Shown: positions 17,296 through 25,628, counted from the first letter of the stretch. The stretch: DNA of 64,000 nt from Streptomyces sp. DSM 15324 (GCF_001514285.1 NZ_KQ949032.1:62001-126000), one strand, 5' to 3'. Program-made: numbers and translations. Notes: generated by a model from the letters alone, not told the origin.

Positions 17296-17703
17296 ATGAG
17301 AGCCAGCGGAACCTTCAGTGTGCACGCGTTCACCCCGACCGGGCTGAAGCCCGAGCCGGAGGTGGCCACCGCCCTCCCGGTCGGCGTCGCGACCATGGAG
17401 AAGCGGTACGAGGGGGAGGTCACCGGGCGTTCGGCGACCCTGTTCACGGCCGCGTACGACCAGGCCACCGGGGTCGGCACCTATGTGGCCATGGAGTCCT
17501 TCGAGGGCGCCCTGCACGGCCGGGAGGGCGCGTTCAACTTCGTGCACTCGGCGACCACCACCGGCGGTGACCGCAGCGCCGAGTTCTTCACCGTCGTCCC
17601 GTCCAGCGGCACCGGCGCGCTGACCGGGATCACCGGCGGCGGCGGCCTGACGGTGGAGGCCGACGGGACGCACCGGGTGTGGTTCGAGTACGAGCTCGGC
17701 TGA
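17296..17703 (+). CDS. DUF3224 domain protein
   Basis: A 135-aa protein of family DUF3224, an eight-stranded barrel related to allene oxide cyclase. Typical segments are GTFSVHAFTPT, RYEGEVTGRSATLFTAAYD, GTYVAMESFEGALHGREGAFNFVHSA and the Gly-rich GTGALTGITGGGGL. No enzymatic activity is established for the family. Promoter-proximal DNA contains a 12-bp triplicate. A strong bidirectional terminator follows. Confidence 0.88.
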   Translation: MRASGTFSVHAFTPTGLKPEPEVATALPVGVATMEKRYEGEVTGRSATLFTAAYDQATGVGTYVAMESFEGALHGREGAFNFVHSATTTGGDRSAEFFTVVPSSGTGALTGITGGGGLTVEADGTHRVWFEYELG

Positions 17704-17710
17704 ACGGCGG

Positions 17711-17743
17711 ACGGGCCCGCCGTGTGGATCACGGCGGGCCCGT
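17711..17743. terminator. bidirectional terminator
   Basis: Fourteen-base-pair stem (arms 17711-17724 and 17730-17743, loop TGGAT) between the convergent DUF3224 and DD-transpeptidase genes. Confidence 0.85.
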
Positions 17744-17763
17744 TCCGTCGGTGCCGGTGGGTG

Positions 17764-18663
17764 TCAGCTGATCCGGGCGTAGCCGTAGTTGATCAGCTTC
17801 TTCACGTCGGCCGTGCGGCTCGCCGCGTCGGGAGCGGTGAGCACGGTGCCCATGACCGACTTGCCGCCCAGCGTGGCGGCGAAGATCAGGCAGTACTTGG
17901 CCTCGGTGCCGGAACCGGTCTTCACACCGAGCGTGCCGTTCCAGCCGAGCAGCGTGTTGGTGTTGGTCCAGGGCGCCATGGTGCGGATGGCGCCGGTCTT
18001 GGTGACGGTCTTCGCCGTGTAGGACTTGGCCTTCACGACGGTCTTGAACGCGGAGTTCTTCATCACGCTGCGGGCGAGCAGCGTGAGGTCGCGCGGCGTC
18101 GAGGCGTTGGCGCCGTTGCTGAGGCCGTCGAACGAGTCGAACTTGGTGTGCGTCATGCCCAGGCTCCGGGCCATGGTGTTCATCTTGCCGATGAAGTTCT
18201 TGGTCCGGGCGGCGACCGTGGTGCCGGTGCCGAACTTGTCGGCGAGGGCCATGGCCGCGTCGCAGCCGGACGGCAGCATCATCCCGTACAGCAGCTGGCG
18301 GACCGTGACCTTGTCGCCGACGATCAGCCGGGCCGTCGACGGGTAGCCCTCGGCGACCATGTAGTCGCTGACGGCCTGCTTGATGGTGATCTTGGCGTCC
18401 AGGTTCACGTTCGGCTGGGAGAGCACGACCTTCGCGGTCATGACCTTCGTGGTGGACGCGGTGAGCCGCTGGGTGTCAGCGGCCTTGGTGAACAGCGTCT
18501 TACCCGTCGCGCTGTTCATCAGGTAGGCGCCCTGGGCCGTGAGGGTGGGTGCCGTGACGGCCTGCGCGGGTGCCGCGGTGAGGACTCCTCCGGCGAGCAC
18601 TGCACTGGCCGTGGCGACGACGGCGGCGGCTCGAACGCGGATGCCCTTGGTGGCGGTTATCAA
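17764..18663 (-). CDS. serine DD-transpeptidase/carboxypeptidase, K15 type (S11)
   Basis: A 299-aa exported low-molecular-weight penicillin-binding protein acting on D-Ala-D-Ala in peptidoglycan. Signal peptide residues 1-35 end in APAQA. Active-site motifs are S70-T-T-K73, S132-G-C134 and K248-T-G250. Cysteine replaces the usual Asn of SxN, as in the Streptomyces K15 DD-transpeptidase, whose mature motifs (S35, S96, K213) have almost the same spacing. There is no C-terminal membrane helix, so it is secreted or loosely bound. I chose the TTG at 18663, which has GGGG 8 nt upstream and gives MITATKGIRVR; earlier ATG codons lie in the promoter region. Confidence 0.92.
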   Translation of the reverse strand: MITATKGIRVRAAAVVATASAVLAGGVLTAAPAQAVTAPTLTAQGAYLMNSATGKTLFTKAADTQRLTASTTKVMTAKVVLSQPNVNLDAKITIKQAVSDYMVAEGYPSTARLIVGDKVTVRQLLYGMMLPSGCDAAMALADKFGTGTTVAARTKNFIGKMNTMARSLGMTHTKFDSFDGLSNGANASTPRDLTLLARSVMKNSAFKTVVKAKSYTAKTVTKTGAIRTMAPWTNTNTLLGWNGTLGVKTGSGTEAKYCLIFAATLGGKSVMGTVLTAPDAASRTADVKKLINYGYARIS

Positions 18664-18737
18664 CTGAAATACCCCGATTATGTTGAATGCCCCTGAAGTG
18701 CGGCCGGGTTGGTGTGGGGAAAGTTGGTGGGGCCGCA

Positions 18738-18752
18738 CGTGTGTGACACGTA
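18738..18752. promoter_or_regulatory. ACGTGT-N3-ACACGT palindrome
   Basis: A perfect 6-bp inverted repeat with spacer GTG in the divergent region between the DD-transpeptidase and gntR genes, 75 bp from the former start. A candidate operator for the GntR regulator. Confidence 0.45.
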
Positions 18753-18887
18753 AGTAGCACAGAAGGTTGTGCGCCCGCTGGGGCGAATTTCTCATTACCC
18801 CGAGCGCGAACACCCCTGCGGGCGAACCGGGTTTCGGATGCTGGACGTCCCCACCCCTTGCGCCCATGTTGTATCTATCCTGTGGGC

Positions 18888-19583
18888 ATGCAGTCGTCCG
18901 CTCCGCCCCGTCCTGCCGCCGCCCCCGACTCCCCGTCCCTCTCCCTGAAGCAGCCGCCCGCCGCCGACCGGGTCTACGCCCACGTCAAGCAGAGCGTGCT
19001 GGACCGCCGTTACGAGGGCGGCACCCTCCTCACCGAGGGCGAGCTGGCCGAAGCCGTCGGGGTCTCCCGGACCCCTGTGCGCGAGGCGCTCCTCCGCCTG
19101 GAGGTCGAGGGCCTGATCAGGCTGTACCCGAAGAAGGGCGCCCTGGTGCTGCCGGTCTCCGCACAGGAGATCGCGGACGTCGTGGAGACCCGGCTGCTGG
19201 TCGAGGAGCACGCGGCGCGCAAGGCGGTCCCCGCGCCCCCCGGCCTCCTCGAGCGCCTGGAGGAACTGCTCGCGCAGCAGAAGGCGCAGGCCGCGGCGGG
19301 CGACCTCGCGGCGGCCGCGGTCACGGACCGCTGCTTCCACGCGGAGATCGTCCGCAGCGGGGGCAACGAGATCCTCTCCCGCCTTTACGACCAGCTGCGC
19401 GACCGCCAGCTGCGGATGGGCGTCGCCGTCCTGCACTCCCACCCCGACCGCGTCGCGAAGACGCTGACGGAGCACGAGGAGATCCTCCGGGCACTGCGCG
19501 CGGGTGACGCCGAGGCAGCCGTGGACATCGTCCACCGGCACATCGGGTGGTTCTCCCACCTGGCCCGGGGCGAAGTCCGGTGA
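18888..19583 (+). CDS. GntR family regulator (FCD subfamily)
   Basis: A 231-aa regulator of the FadR/FCD subfamily. The winged helix lies at about 28-95 (VYAHVKQSVLDRRY, LTEGELAEAVGVSRTPVREAL, KKGALVLPVS), followed by an all-helical FCD ligand-binding domain whose metal or acid-binding residues are suggested by DRCFHAEIV and HEEILRAL. The downstream MFS gene overlaps by 4 bp (GTGA), so the regulator and transporter are translationally coupled and probably respond to the transported compound. The ATG at 18888 follows a TATCTAT element by about 10 nt, so the mRNA may be short-leadered. Confidence 0.9.
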   Translation: MQSSAPPRPAAAPDSPSLSLKQPPAADRVYAHVKQSVLDRRYEGGTLLTEGELAEAVGVSRTPVREALLRLEVEGLIRLYPKKGALVLPVSAQEIADVVETRLLVEEHAARKAVPAPPGLLERLEELLAQQKAQAAAGDLAAAAVTDRCFHAEIVRSGGNEILSRLYDQLRDRQLRMGVAVLHSHPDRVAKTLTEHEEILRALRAGDAEAAVDIVHRHIGWFSHLARGEVR

Positions 19584-20905
19584 GCGTCAACCGCGGTGGA
19601 TCGCACTCCACCCTTCCGGGTGATCCTCCCGGCGGACGGCGCGCGATGGCCGTCTGGGGGATCGGCGTCTCGGTCTACTTCGTCGCCGTCATCTTCCGTA
19701 CGTCTCTGGGGGTCGCCGGCCTCGACGCGGCCGACCGCTTCCAGGTGAACGCCTCGGCCCTGTCGACCTTCTCGATCCTCCAGCTCCTGGTCTACGCGGG
19801 CATGCAGATACCCGTCGGACTGCTGGTGGACCGGCTCGGCACCAAGCGGGTGCTGACGATCGGCACCGTGCTGTTCACCGCGGGCCAGCTCGGCTTCGCC
19901 TTCTCCCCCTCGTACGGCATGGCACTCGCCTCGCGCGCGCTGCTCGGCTGCGGGGACGCGATGACCTTCATCAGTGTGCTGCGGCTCGGCACCCGCTGGT
20001 TCCCGGCCCGGCGCGGCCCCCTGGTGGCCCAGTTCGCCGGTCTCGCCGGCATGGCGGGCAACCTGGTCTCCACCCTGCTGCTGGCCCGGCTGCTGCACGG
20101 GATCGGCTGGACCGCGGCCTTCGCGGGCAGCGCCGTCGCGGGCGTGGTCGTGCTGGTCCTGCTCGTCCTCTTCCTGAAGGACCACCCCGAGGGCCACGAG
20201 CCGGAGCCCTTCCCGCACCACGGCGCCGCGTACGTCCGCCGGCAGATCGCCGCGTCCTGGCGGGAGCCCGGGACGCGGCTCGGCCTGTGGGTGCACTTCA
20301 CGACCCAGTTCCCGGCGATGGTGTTCCTGCTGCTGTGGGGCCTGCCGTTCCTCGTCCAGGCCCAGGGCCTGTCCCGGGCGACGGCGGGCGAACTCCTCAC
20401 GCTGGTCGTCCTGTCCAACATGGCCGTGGGTCTGGTCTACGGCCAGATCGTCGCCCGGCACCACGGCGCCCGGCTCCCGCTGGCACTGGGCACGGTGGGC
20501 GCGACCGCCCTGGTCTGGGCGGTGACCCTCGGCTACCCCGCCGAGCACGCGCCGACGTGGCTCCTCGTCGTCCTCTGCACGGTCCTCGGCGCCTGCGGCC
20601 CCGCCTCGATGCTGGGCTTCGACTTCGCCCGCCCCGCGAACCCGCCCGAGCGTCAGGGCACCGCCTCCGGTATCACCAACATGGGTGGTTTCACGGCGTC
20701 CATGACGACCCTGTTCGCGGTCGGCGTGCTGCTGGACGCGACCGGCGACGACTACACGATCGCCTTCTCCTCGGTGTTCGTCCTCCAGGCCGTCGGCGTC
20801 AGCCAGATCCTGCGGCTGCGCAAGCGGGCGGCCCGCCGGGAACGCGAGCGGCTGGTGGCGAGCCGGGTGGAGACGGTGCACGTCCCGGCGCAGGGCGTCG
20901 GATGA
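19580..20905 (+). CDS. MFS transporter
   Basis: A 441-aa major facilitator with twelve predicted helices. The loop 2-3 signature is DRLGTKRVLTIG and helix 4-5 contains ASRALLGCGDAMTFISVLRLGTRWFP. Such sequences belong to the nitrate/oxalate/organic-anion-like part of the MFS, but the substrate is not evident. The GTG at 19580 overlaps the gntR stop in GTGA; the ATG at 19547 would lie inside gntR and is less likely. The C-terminus is basic (RLRKRAARRERERL). Confidence 0.9.
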   Translation: MSVNRGGSHSTLPGDPPGGRRAMAVWGIGVSVYFVAVIFRTSLGVAGLDAADRFQVNASALSTFSILQLLVYAGMQIPVGLLVDRLGTKRVLTIGTVLFTAGQLGFAFSPSYGMALASRALLGCGDAMTFISVLRLGTRWFPARRGPLVAQFAGLAGMAGNLVSTLLLARLLHGIGWTAAFAGSAVAGVVVLVLLVLFLKDHPEGHEPEPFPHHGAAYVRRQIAASWREPGTRLGLWVHFTTQFPAMVFLLLWGLPFLVQAQGLSRATAGELLTLVVLSNMAVGLVYGQIVARHHGARLPLALGTVGATALVWAVTLGYPAEHAPTWLLVVLCTVLGACGPASMLGFDFARPANPPERQGTASGITNMGGFTASMTTLFAVGVLLDATGDDYTIAFSSVFVLQAVGVSQILRLRKRAARRERERLVASRVETVHVPAQGVG

Positions 20906-20980
20906 CGCGGCGGACACGGGTGTCCGCCGAGCGGGCGTCCGCTGAGCAGGCGTCCGCTGAGCGGGTGTCCGGATCACCGG

Positions 20981-21020
20981 GTGACCGCGTGACCGGGTGA
21001 CCGAGTGACCGGGTGACCGG
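20981..21020. repeat. octamer tandem repeat (5 copies)
   Basis: GTGACCGG and close variants, five times head to tail, just upstream of the promoter of the tRNA-like element. Preceding bases 20915-20970 carry a looser repeat of GAGCGGGCGTCCGCT type. Confidence 0.85.
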
Positions 21021-21030
21021 GAAAACCAGG

Positions 21031-21060
21031 TTGTCCGTACGTCCGTTCGCCCCTTAGCGT
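21031..21060 (+). promoter_or_regulatory. promoter of the tRNA-like element
   Basis: TTGTCC (-35, 21031-21036), an 18-bp spacer and TAGCGT (-10, 21055-21060), which fits the Streptomyces TAGVVT consensus. The predicted transcription start (about 21065-21068) falls 2-5 nt before the tRNA-like fold, so the fold would form the 5-prime end of the transcript. Confidence 0.65.
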
Positions 21061-21069
21061 CGGTGTCAT

Positions 21070-21141
21070 CGACGTGTAGCTCAACAGCAGAGCGCCGGGC
21101 TTGAGACCCGGAGGGAGCGGGGGCGGCACCCGCCACGTCGG
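21070..21141 (+). ncRNA. tRNA-like cloverleaf leader
   Basis: The sequence folds as a complete cloverleaf by eye. Perfect 7-bp acceptor stem (21070-21076 with 21134-21140), U8 and A9, 4-bp D stem GCTC/GAGC (21079-21082, 21090-21093), 5-bp anticodon stem CCGGG/CCCGG (21095-21099, 21107-21111) with 7-nt loop CTTGAGA (anticodon-position triplet TGA), 5-nt variable loop, and 5-bp T stem GCGGG/CCCGC (21117-21121, 21129-21133). However, the D loop AACAGCA lacks GG and the T loop GGCGGCA lacks TTC, so the normal elbow cannot form, and a Ser-type anticodon would need a long variable arm. There is no CCA. It ends 4 nt before an ATG. I infer a regulatory or processing element, not a translating tRNA. 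Confidence 0.7.
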
Positions 21142-21144
21142 CTT

Positions 21145-23475
21145 ATGAACAGCGACGCTGACCAGCAGCACCTCGTACACGCCGACCCGGCGTACGCCTC
21201 CGGGCAGTTGGCCAGGGCGCTCAGGACCGCGCTCACCCATGCCGACCCCGACACCCGCCGCCGCGCGGGCGAACGGGGCCGCTCCTGGCGGTCCGTCCTC
21301 ACCGGCATGGCGGAAGGCGTCCTCACGATCGGCTCCCGCACGCCCGTCGCGGGACTCCCCGCCTGGGTGACCCCCGAGGTGCTGCGCGGCGGCTTCGCCA
21401 CCGGTGAGGCCGCCGCCGCCGGGCCCCTCACGGAGTACGAGAGGGAGGCGGCCCGCGCGGCCAAAGTGCCGTGCGAGCGGCAGGCGCTGTTCATGTACTG
21501 GCTCTCCGCCGACGGCCTCGGCCGGCTCTACGACCTCCTGGACAGCGGGCGTTACGAGGTGACCCTGCCGGAGGAGGCCGCCCTGCTCACCGTGGCCTGG
21601 CTGGTCCGCACCGGACGGACCGAGGCGGCGGCCGCTCTCGTCGCCGAACTCGCCCCGTTCGCCGGGCGGCTGCGGTTCACCCCGCGACCGGTCGGCCGGC
21701 CCATGCCCGGGGCCGACGCCGTGCACCGGCGGACCGTCGCCGACGCCAGGGAGACCCTGGCGCGGCGCCGGCCCAGCAAGGCGGTGGAGACCCAGCGGGA
21801 GGCGCTGACCGTGTGGCGGCCGTTCGGCGACGAACTCCTCACCCACTGGCTGGAGACCGCCGACGACGAGGGCGTCGTCCAGGTCCCGGAGCGGGCCGCC
21901 CACCCGGACTGGTACGTGCGCGGCGGCGATCTGCTCCGGCGCTACCGCAAGCTGGCCCGCCGCCACACGCTCTGCACCAAGCACCTGGACGGCAAGCAGA
22001 ACCTCGCGATCCTGCGGAACGTGCTGGCCGAGACCGTCACCGGGCGGGGGCCGGGTCCGCGCCGGCTCGGGCTGCTGCGGCACGCCGTCACCTCGATGGT
22101 GCGGCGACGCGGAGTGCCCGGCTCCGCGCCGCACGAGGCGCTGCGCCGGGAGCAGGCCGCGCAGGCGGCGCTGCCCTCCCACCACGCAGTGGCCCAGCTG
22201 GTGCTGCGCCGGCTGGCCGGGCTGGATCAGTCGGGGGGCCTGACCGACCCTGGGCCGCTGCTCGTCCCGGTGACCGAGGCCGAGGCGCGGAGGACCAGGC
22301 TGCCGGTGGGCGCGGCCATCCCGGCCGCGGTCCGCCGGCCCGTCGAGGGTGCGCTGAGCGCTTCCCTGGAGACGCTGGTGGAACGCGGTCTGGTGCCCTC
22401 GGCGGAGGTGCTCGCGGAGATCGTCCCGCAGCTCGTCGCCGTCACCGCCGCGCAGGCCTACCCGGAGGGCGCCCTGCGCACGCTGGCCGTCGCGAACCAC
22501 CGCGCGTTCGCCGGCCGGCGCTCGCTGCTGCTGCTGAACCTCCAGCAGCAGGTGCGGATCGAGGAGCTGCCGTGGGTGCGGGCCATGGCCGGACAGAAGA
22601 CCGAGGACGGGGCCGACCGGGTGGCGTCGGTCGCGCTGCGACGGCTGGGCGAACTGGCCGTGCAGGCGTTCCCCGCGACGATCCTGCCGAATCCGCTGGT
22701 CCGGGAACTGTCCGTGCTCGCCCGCCAGGCCGACCTCGGCACGCCCTTCGTCGAGGAGCTGGCCTGCGACATCTTCACGGGCGCGTTCAGCCCGAAGTTC
22801 CTCGCCTCGGCACGGGTCGCGGCGGAGCTGCTCGGCGGCGGTTCGCTCTACGAGCGCTACTACCGGATCGACTACGCGGCCGTCCGCAACCTGGCGATCG
22901 CGGAGGCCGGCGAGGCCCTGATCCGCCCGGCCCGGCCGCGGACCTCGCCGGGGTTCGGGACGCTGTGCCGGGAGCGGGCGGCGCTCTTCTCGCCGGGGAG
23001 CCGGTCCCGGTCCTCCGGCTGGTCGGTGGCCGACAACGGCACGGTGATCGAGCAGGCGCAGATCCTCACCACGTACAACCTGGCCACCCTGGTCCACCGG
23101 GTGGGGATCGCCCCGGCCCCGGGCTGGGCGGACCTGGCCCGCCGCAGTTTCGTCGCCGTGTGCCGACTGACGGGGCAGATGCACGGCCAGGTGTTCCCGC
23201 TGGCCACGATCAAGGACGCGGCCTACGCCTGGCGGCAGATGGTCTTCCAGTTGTCCCTGTGCACCGCGCGGGAACGGGCCGAGACCCTGGCCTGGCTGTC
23301 CGAGGAGACCGCCCGCCATCCCTGGCACGTCGGCGCCCGGCTCGCCCCGGCCCTGACCGGACTGCGCCAGGTCACCGAGGGCGGCCACGCCGACGACGGC
23401 ACCGGCCGCCTGTTCCTCGGCTGGACGACCGGCGACCACTGGCTCCAGCGGCAGCCCGAGCGGCACCGCGCCTAG
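21145..23475 (+). CDS. uncharacterised 776-aa protein behind a tRNA-like leader
   Basis: Not recognised. A soluble, mostly helical protein of 776 aa with no signal peptide, membrane helix or nucleotide-binding loop that I can see. Blocks that look conserved are CERQALFMYWLSADGLGRLYD (about 110-130), RRHTLCTKHLDGKQNLAILRN, CDIFTGAFSPKFLASARVAAELL (about 540-565), GSLYERYYRIDY and RLTGQMHGQVFPLATIKDAAYAWRQMVF near 670-700. The many Arg/Lys-rich helices could bind RNA. A Ro60-type MIDAS (DxSxS) is absent. The ATG lacks a Shine-Dalgarno at normal spacing: the 3-prime acceptor strand of the tRNA-like fold occupies that place, and G-rich segments lie 21-33 nt upstream. Translation may depend on unfolding or cleavage of the leader. 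Confidence 0.85.
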   Translation: MNSDADQQHLVHADPAYASGQLARALRTALTHADPDTRRRAGERGRSWRSVLTGMAEGVLTIGSRTPVAGLPAWVTPEVLRGGFATGEAAAAGPLTEYEREAARAAKVPCERQALFMYWLSADGLGRLYDLLDSGRYEVTLPEEAALLTVAWLVRTGRTEAAAALVAELAPFAGRLRFTPRPVGRPMPGADAVHRRTVADARETLARRRPSKAVETQREALTVWRPFGDELLTHWLETADDEGVVQVPERAAHPDWYVRGGDLLRRYRKLARRHTLCTKHLDGKQNLAILRNVLAETVTGRGPGPRRLGLLRHAVTSMVRRRGVPGSAPHEALRREQAAQAALPSHHAVAQLVLRRLAGLDQSGGLTDPGPLLVPVTEAEARRTRLPVGAAIPAAVRRPVEGALSASLETLVERGLVPSAEVLAEIVPQLVAVTAAQAYPEGALRTLAVANHRAFAGRRSLLLLNLQQQVRIEELPWVRAMAGQKTEDGADRVASVALRRLGELAVQAFPATILPNPLVRELSVLARQADLGTPFVEELACDIFTGAFSPKFLASARVAAELLGGGSLYERYYRIDYAAVRNLAIAEAGEALIRPARPRTSPGFGTLCRERAALFSPGSRSRSSGWSVADNGTVIEQAQILTTYNLATLVHRVGIAPAPGWADLARRSFVAVCRLTGQMHGQVFPLATIKDAAYAWRQMVFQLSLCTARERAETLAWLSEETARHPWHVGARLAPALTGLRQVTEGGHADDGTGRLFLGWTTGDHWLQRQPERHRA

Positions 23476-23489
23476 CGACACCGCTCGGA

Positions 23490-24150
23490 CCCGGTGTCCG
23501 GGCCGGACTCGGGCTCCAGGTCCGGACTCGGACACCGGGCCGGGACTCAGACTCCGCGTCGAGGCTCAGACTCCGAGTCGAGGCTCGGACACCGGGCCGG
23601 GCTCGGACACCGGACCGGACTCGAAGACCGGGCCGGGGCCGGACACCGGGCCGGGGCGGACACCGGGCCGGACCGAGACACCGGACCGGGGTCGGACTCG
23701 GGCACCGGGGCCGGGGCGGACACCGGGCCGGACTCAGACTCCGGGTCGGGACTCAGACTCCGCGTCGAGGCTCGGACTCCGGGTCCGGGCTCGGACACGG
23801 GTCCGGACTCGGACACCGGGCCGGGCCGGACACCGGGCCGGACCGAGACACCGGACCGGACCGAGACACCGGACCGGGGCCGGACACCGGACCGGGCCGG
23901 ACTCGGGCACCGGGGCCGGGCCGGACACCGGACCGGACCGAGACACCGGACCGGGGCCGGACACCGGACCGGGGCCGGACACCGGACCGGGCCGGACACC
24001 GGACCGGGCCGGACTCAGGCACCGGGGCCGGGGCGGACACCGGGCCGGACTGAGACACCGGACCGGGGCCGGACACCGGGTCCGGGGCCGGCGGCGGCAC
24101 CGGTTCCGGCTCAGGCTCCGGTTCCGGATCTGGTTCCGGTTCCGGTTCCG
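23490..24150. repeat. degenerate minisatellite
   Basis: About 650 bp of imperfect tandem repeats with consensus close to GGACACCGGACCGGGGCC (18 bp), interspersed with GGACTCGGG and GAGACACCGG variants. After 24105 it changes to a hexamer-like GGTTCC/GGCTCA array that stops at the bkdC2 stop codon. All frames stay open through long stretches, but the translations are low-complexity Gly/Pro/Arg/Ser strings with no start context. I see no gene in 23476-24152. Confidence 0.9.
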
Positions 24151-24152
24151 GC

Positions 24153-25628
24153 TCAGGCCCAGGTAATCAGCCGCTTCGGCTCCTCCAGGATCGCCGCCAC
24201 GTCGGCCAGCACCTTGGAGCCCAGCTCGCCGTCGACCAGACGGTGGTCGAAGGAGAGGGCCAGGGTGGTCACCTGGCGGGGCTTCACCTTGCCCTTGTGG
24301 ACCCACGGCTGGAGCCTGATCGCGCCGACCGCGAGGATCGCCGACTCACCGGGGTTGAGGATCGGGGTGCCGGTGTCGACGCCGAAGACGCCGACATTGG
24401 TGATCGTCACGGTGCCGCCCTGCATGGCGGCCGGGGACGTCCGGCCCTCACGCGCGGTGGAGACCAGCTCGCTCAGGGACTGGGCGAGCTGCGGCAGCGT
24501 CTGGGCGTGCGCGTCCTTGATGTTCGGGACGAGCAGCCCCCGCGGGGTGGCCGCCGCGATGCCCAGGTTGACGTAGTGCTTGACCACGATCTCCTGCGCC
24601 GCCTCGTCCCAGGAGGCGTTGATCTCCGGGTGACGCCGGATCGCGACCAGCAGGGCCTTGGCGATCAGCAGCAGCGGGTTGACCCGCAGCCCCTCCATCT
24701 CCTTGTCCTGCTTGAGCTCCTCGACGAGCTTCAGCGTGCGCGTGACGTCGACGGTGATGAACTCGGTGACGTGCGGCGCGGTGAACGCCGAGCCGACCAT
24801 CGCCGCCGCGGTCGCCTTGCGGACACCCTTGACCGGGATACGGGTCTCACGGATCGAGTCGTACGACACGACGGGCGCCGGGACGGGCGGGGTGACCGGC
24901 GCCGGGGCCTGAACGGCGGCCGGCGCGGGAACCTGGGCCGGGGCTGCCGGAGCCGTGGTCTGCGGAGCCGCCGCCGCGTGCACGTCCTCCCGCGTGATGA
25001 TGCCGTCCGGGCCGGTCGGGACCACGGAGGTGAGGTCCACGCCCAGGTCCTTGGCGAGCTTGCGCACCGGCGGCTTGGCCAGCGGGCGCTCCTGTGCCAC
25101 CGGGGCTCCGCGGTGGCCGTTCAGCTCGGACTGCACGGCCGCCGCGGCGGGCTCCCGGGCCGGGGCCGGGACCGCGGCGGTCTTGCGGGGGCGGCGCCTG
25201 GTGGAGGAGGCGGCCACGCCGTACCCGACGAGCACCGGCTGGCGGCCGGAGCCCGCAGGCTTCTTCTCCTCGGGGGCTGGGGCCGCGGGGGCGGCCGGGG
25301 CCGCGGGGGCTGCGGCCGTCCGGGCCGCTTCCGCTGCCGGTGCGGGTGCCTCGGCGGGGGCGGCGCCGCCCGCCACGTCCACCGCGATGATCGACATGCC
25401 CACGTCGACGGTGGTGCCCTCGGGGAAGTGGAGCGCGCGGACCACACCGTCGTAGGGAATGGGCAGTTCGACGGCGGCCTTGGCCGTCTCGACCTCGCAC
25501 ACCACCTGGCCGTCGGTGACCGTGTCACCGGGCTGGACGTACCACTTGAGGATCTCGGCCTCGGTGAGGCCCTCGCCCACGTCCGGCATCTTGAACTCGC
25601 GTACGGACGCTTCCGTCATCGTCGTCAC
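24153..25628 (-). CDS. bkdC2: branched-chain alpha-keto acid dehydrogenase E2 (BkdC2)
   Basis: A 491-aa dihydrolipoyl acyltransferase, the core of the branched-chain keto-acid dehydrogenase complex; it transfers isobutyryl, isovaleryl or 2-methylbutyryl groups to CoA. Lipoyl domain at about 8-80 with the lipoyl-Lys in VETAKAAVE, an Ala/Pro-rich linker, a subunit-binding domain (VRKLAKDLGVDLTSVVPTG), a second flexible linker, and the catalytic domain with SFDHRLVDGE near the C-terminus. The GTG at 25628 follows GAGGAGAGG; the ATG at 25619 is possible. It lies 10 bp after bkdB2. A minisatellite abuts its stop codon, so no ordinary terminator is visible. Confidence 0.93.
   Translation of the reverse strand: MTTMTEASVREFKMPDVGEGLTEAEILKWYVQPGDTVTDGQVVCEVETAKAAVELPIPYDGVVRALHFPEGTTVDVGMSIIAVDVAGGAAPAEAPAPAAEAARTAAAPAAPAAPAAPAPEEKKPAGSGRQPVLVGYGVAASSTRRRPRKTAAVPAPAREPAAAAVQSELNGHRGAPVAQERPLAKPPVRKLAKDLGVDLTSVVPTGPDGIITREDVHAAAAPQTTAPAAPAQVPAPAAVQAPAPVTPPVPAPVVSYDSIRETRIPVKGVRKATAAAMVGSAFTAPHVTEFITVDVTRTLKLVEELKQDKEMEGLRVNPLLLIAKALLVAIRRHPEINASWDEAAQEIVVKHYVNLGIAAATPRGLLVPNIKDAHAQTLPQLAQSLSELVSTAREGRTSPAAMQGGTVTITNVGVFGVDTGTPILNPGESAILAVGAIRLQPWVHKGKVKPRQVTTLALSFDHRLVDGELGSKVLADVAAILEEPKRLITWA

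Noticed and set aside
18738..18752. CRP site
   Set aside because: The dyad ACGTGT-N3-ACACGT has the wrong spacing for GTGA-N6-TCAC; kept only as a GntR-type candidate.
21070..21141. Functional tRNA-Ser (UGA)
   Set aside because: The fold is complete, but D-loop GG and T-loop TTC are absent, there is no CCA, and the variable loop is 5 nt whereas tRNA-Ser has a long arm.
21145..23475. Ro60/TROVE (Rsr) protein next to a Y RNA
   Set aside because: I see no vWA MIDAS motif (DxSxS) and no TROVE signature; the association is only by analogy.
23490..24150. Open reading frames or a CRISPR array in the repeats
   Set aside because: Frames are open only because of repeat composition; there are no equal spacers between identical repeats, so not CRISPR, and no start context for genes.
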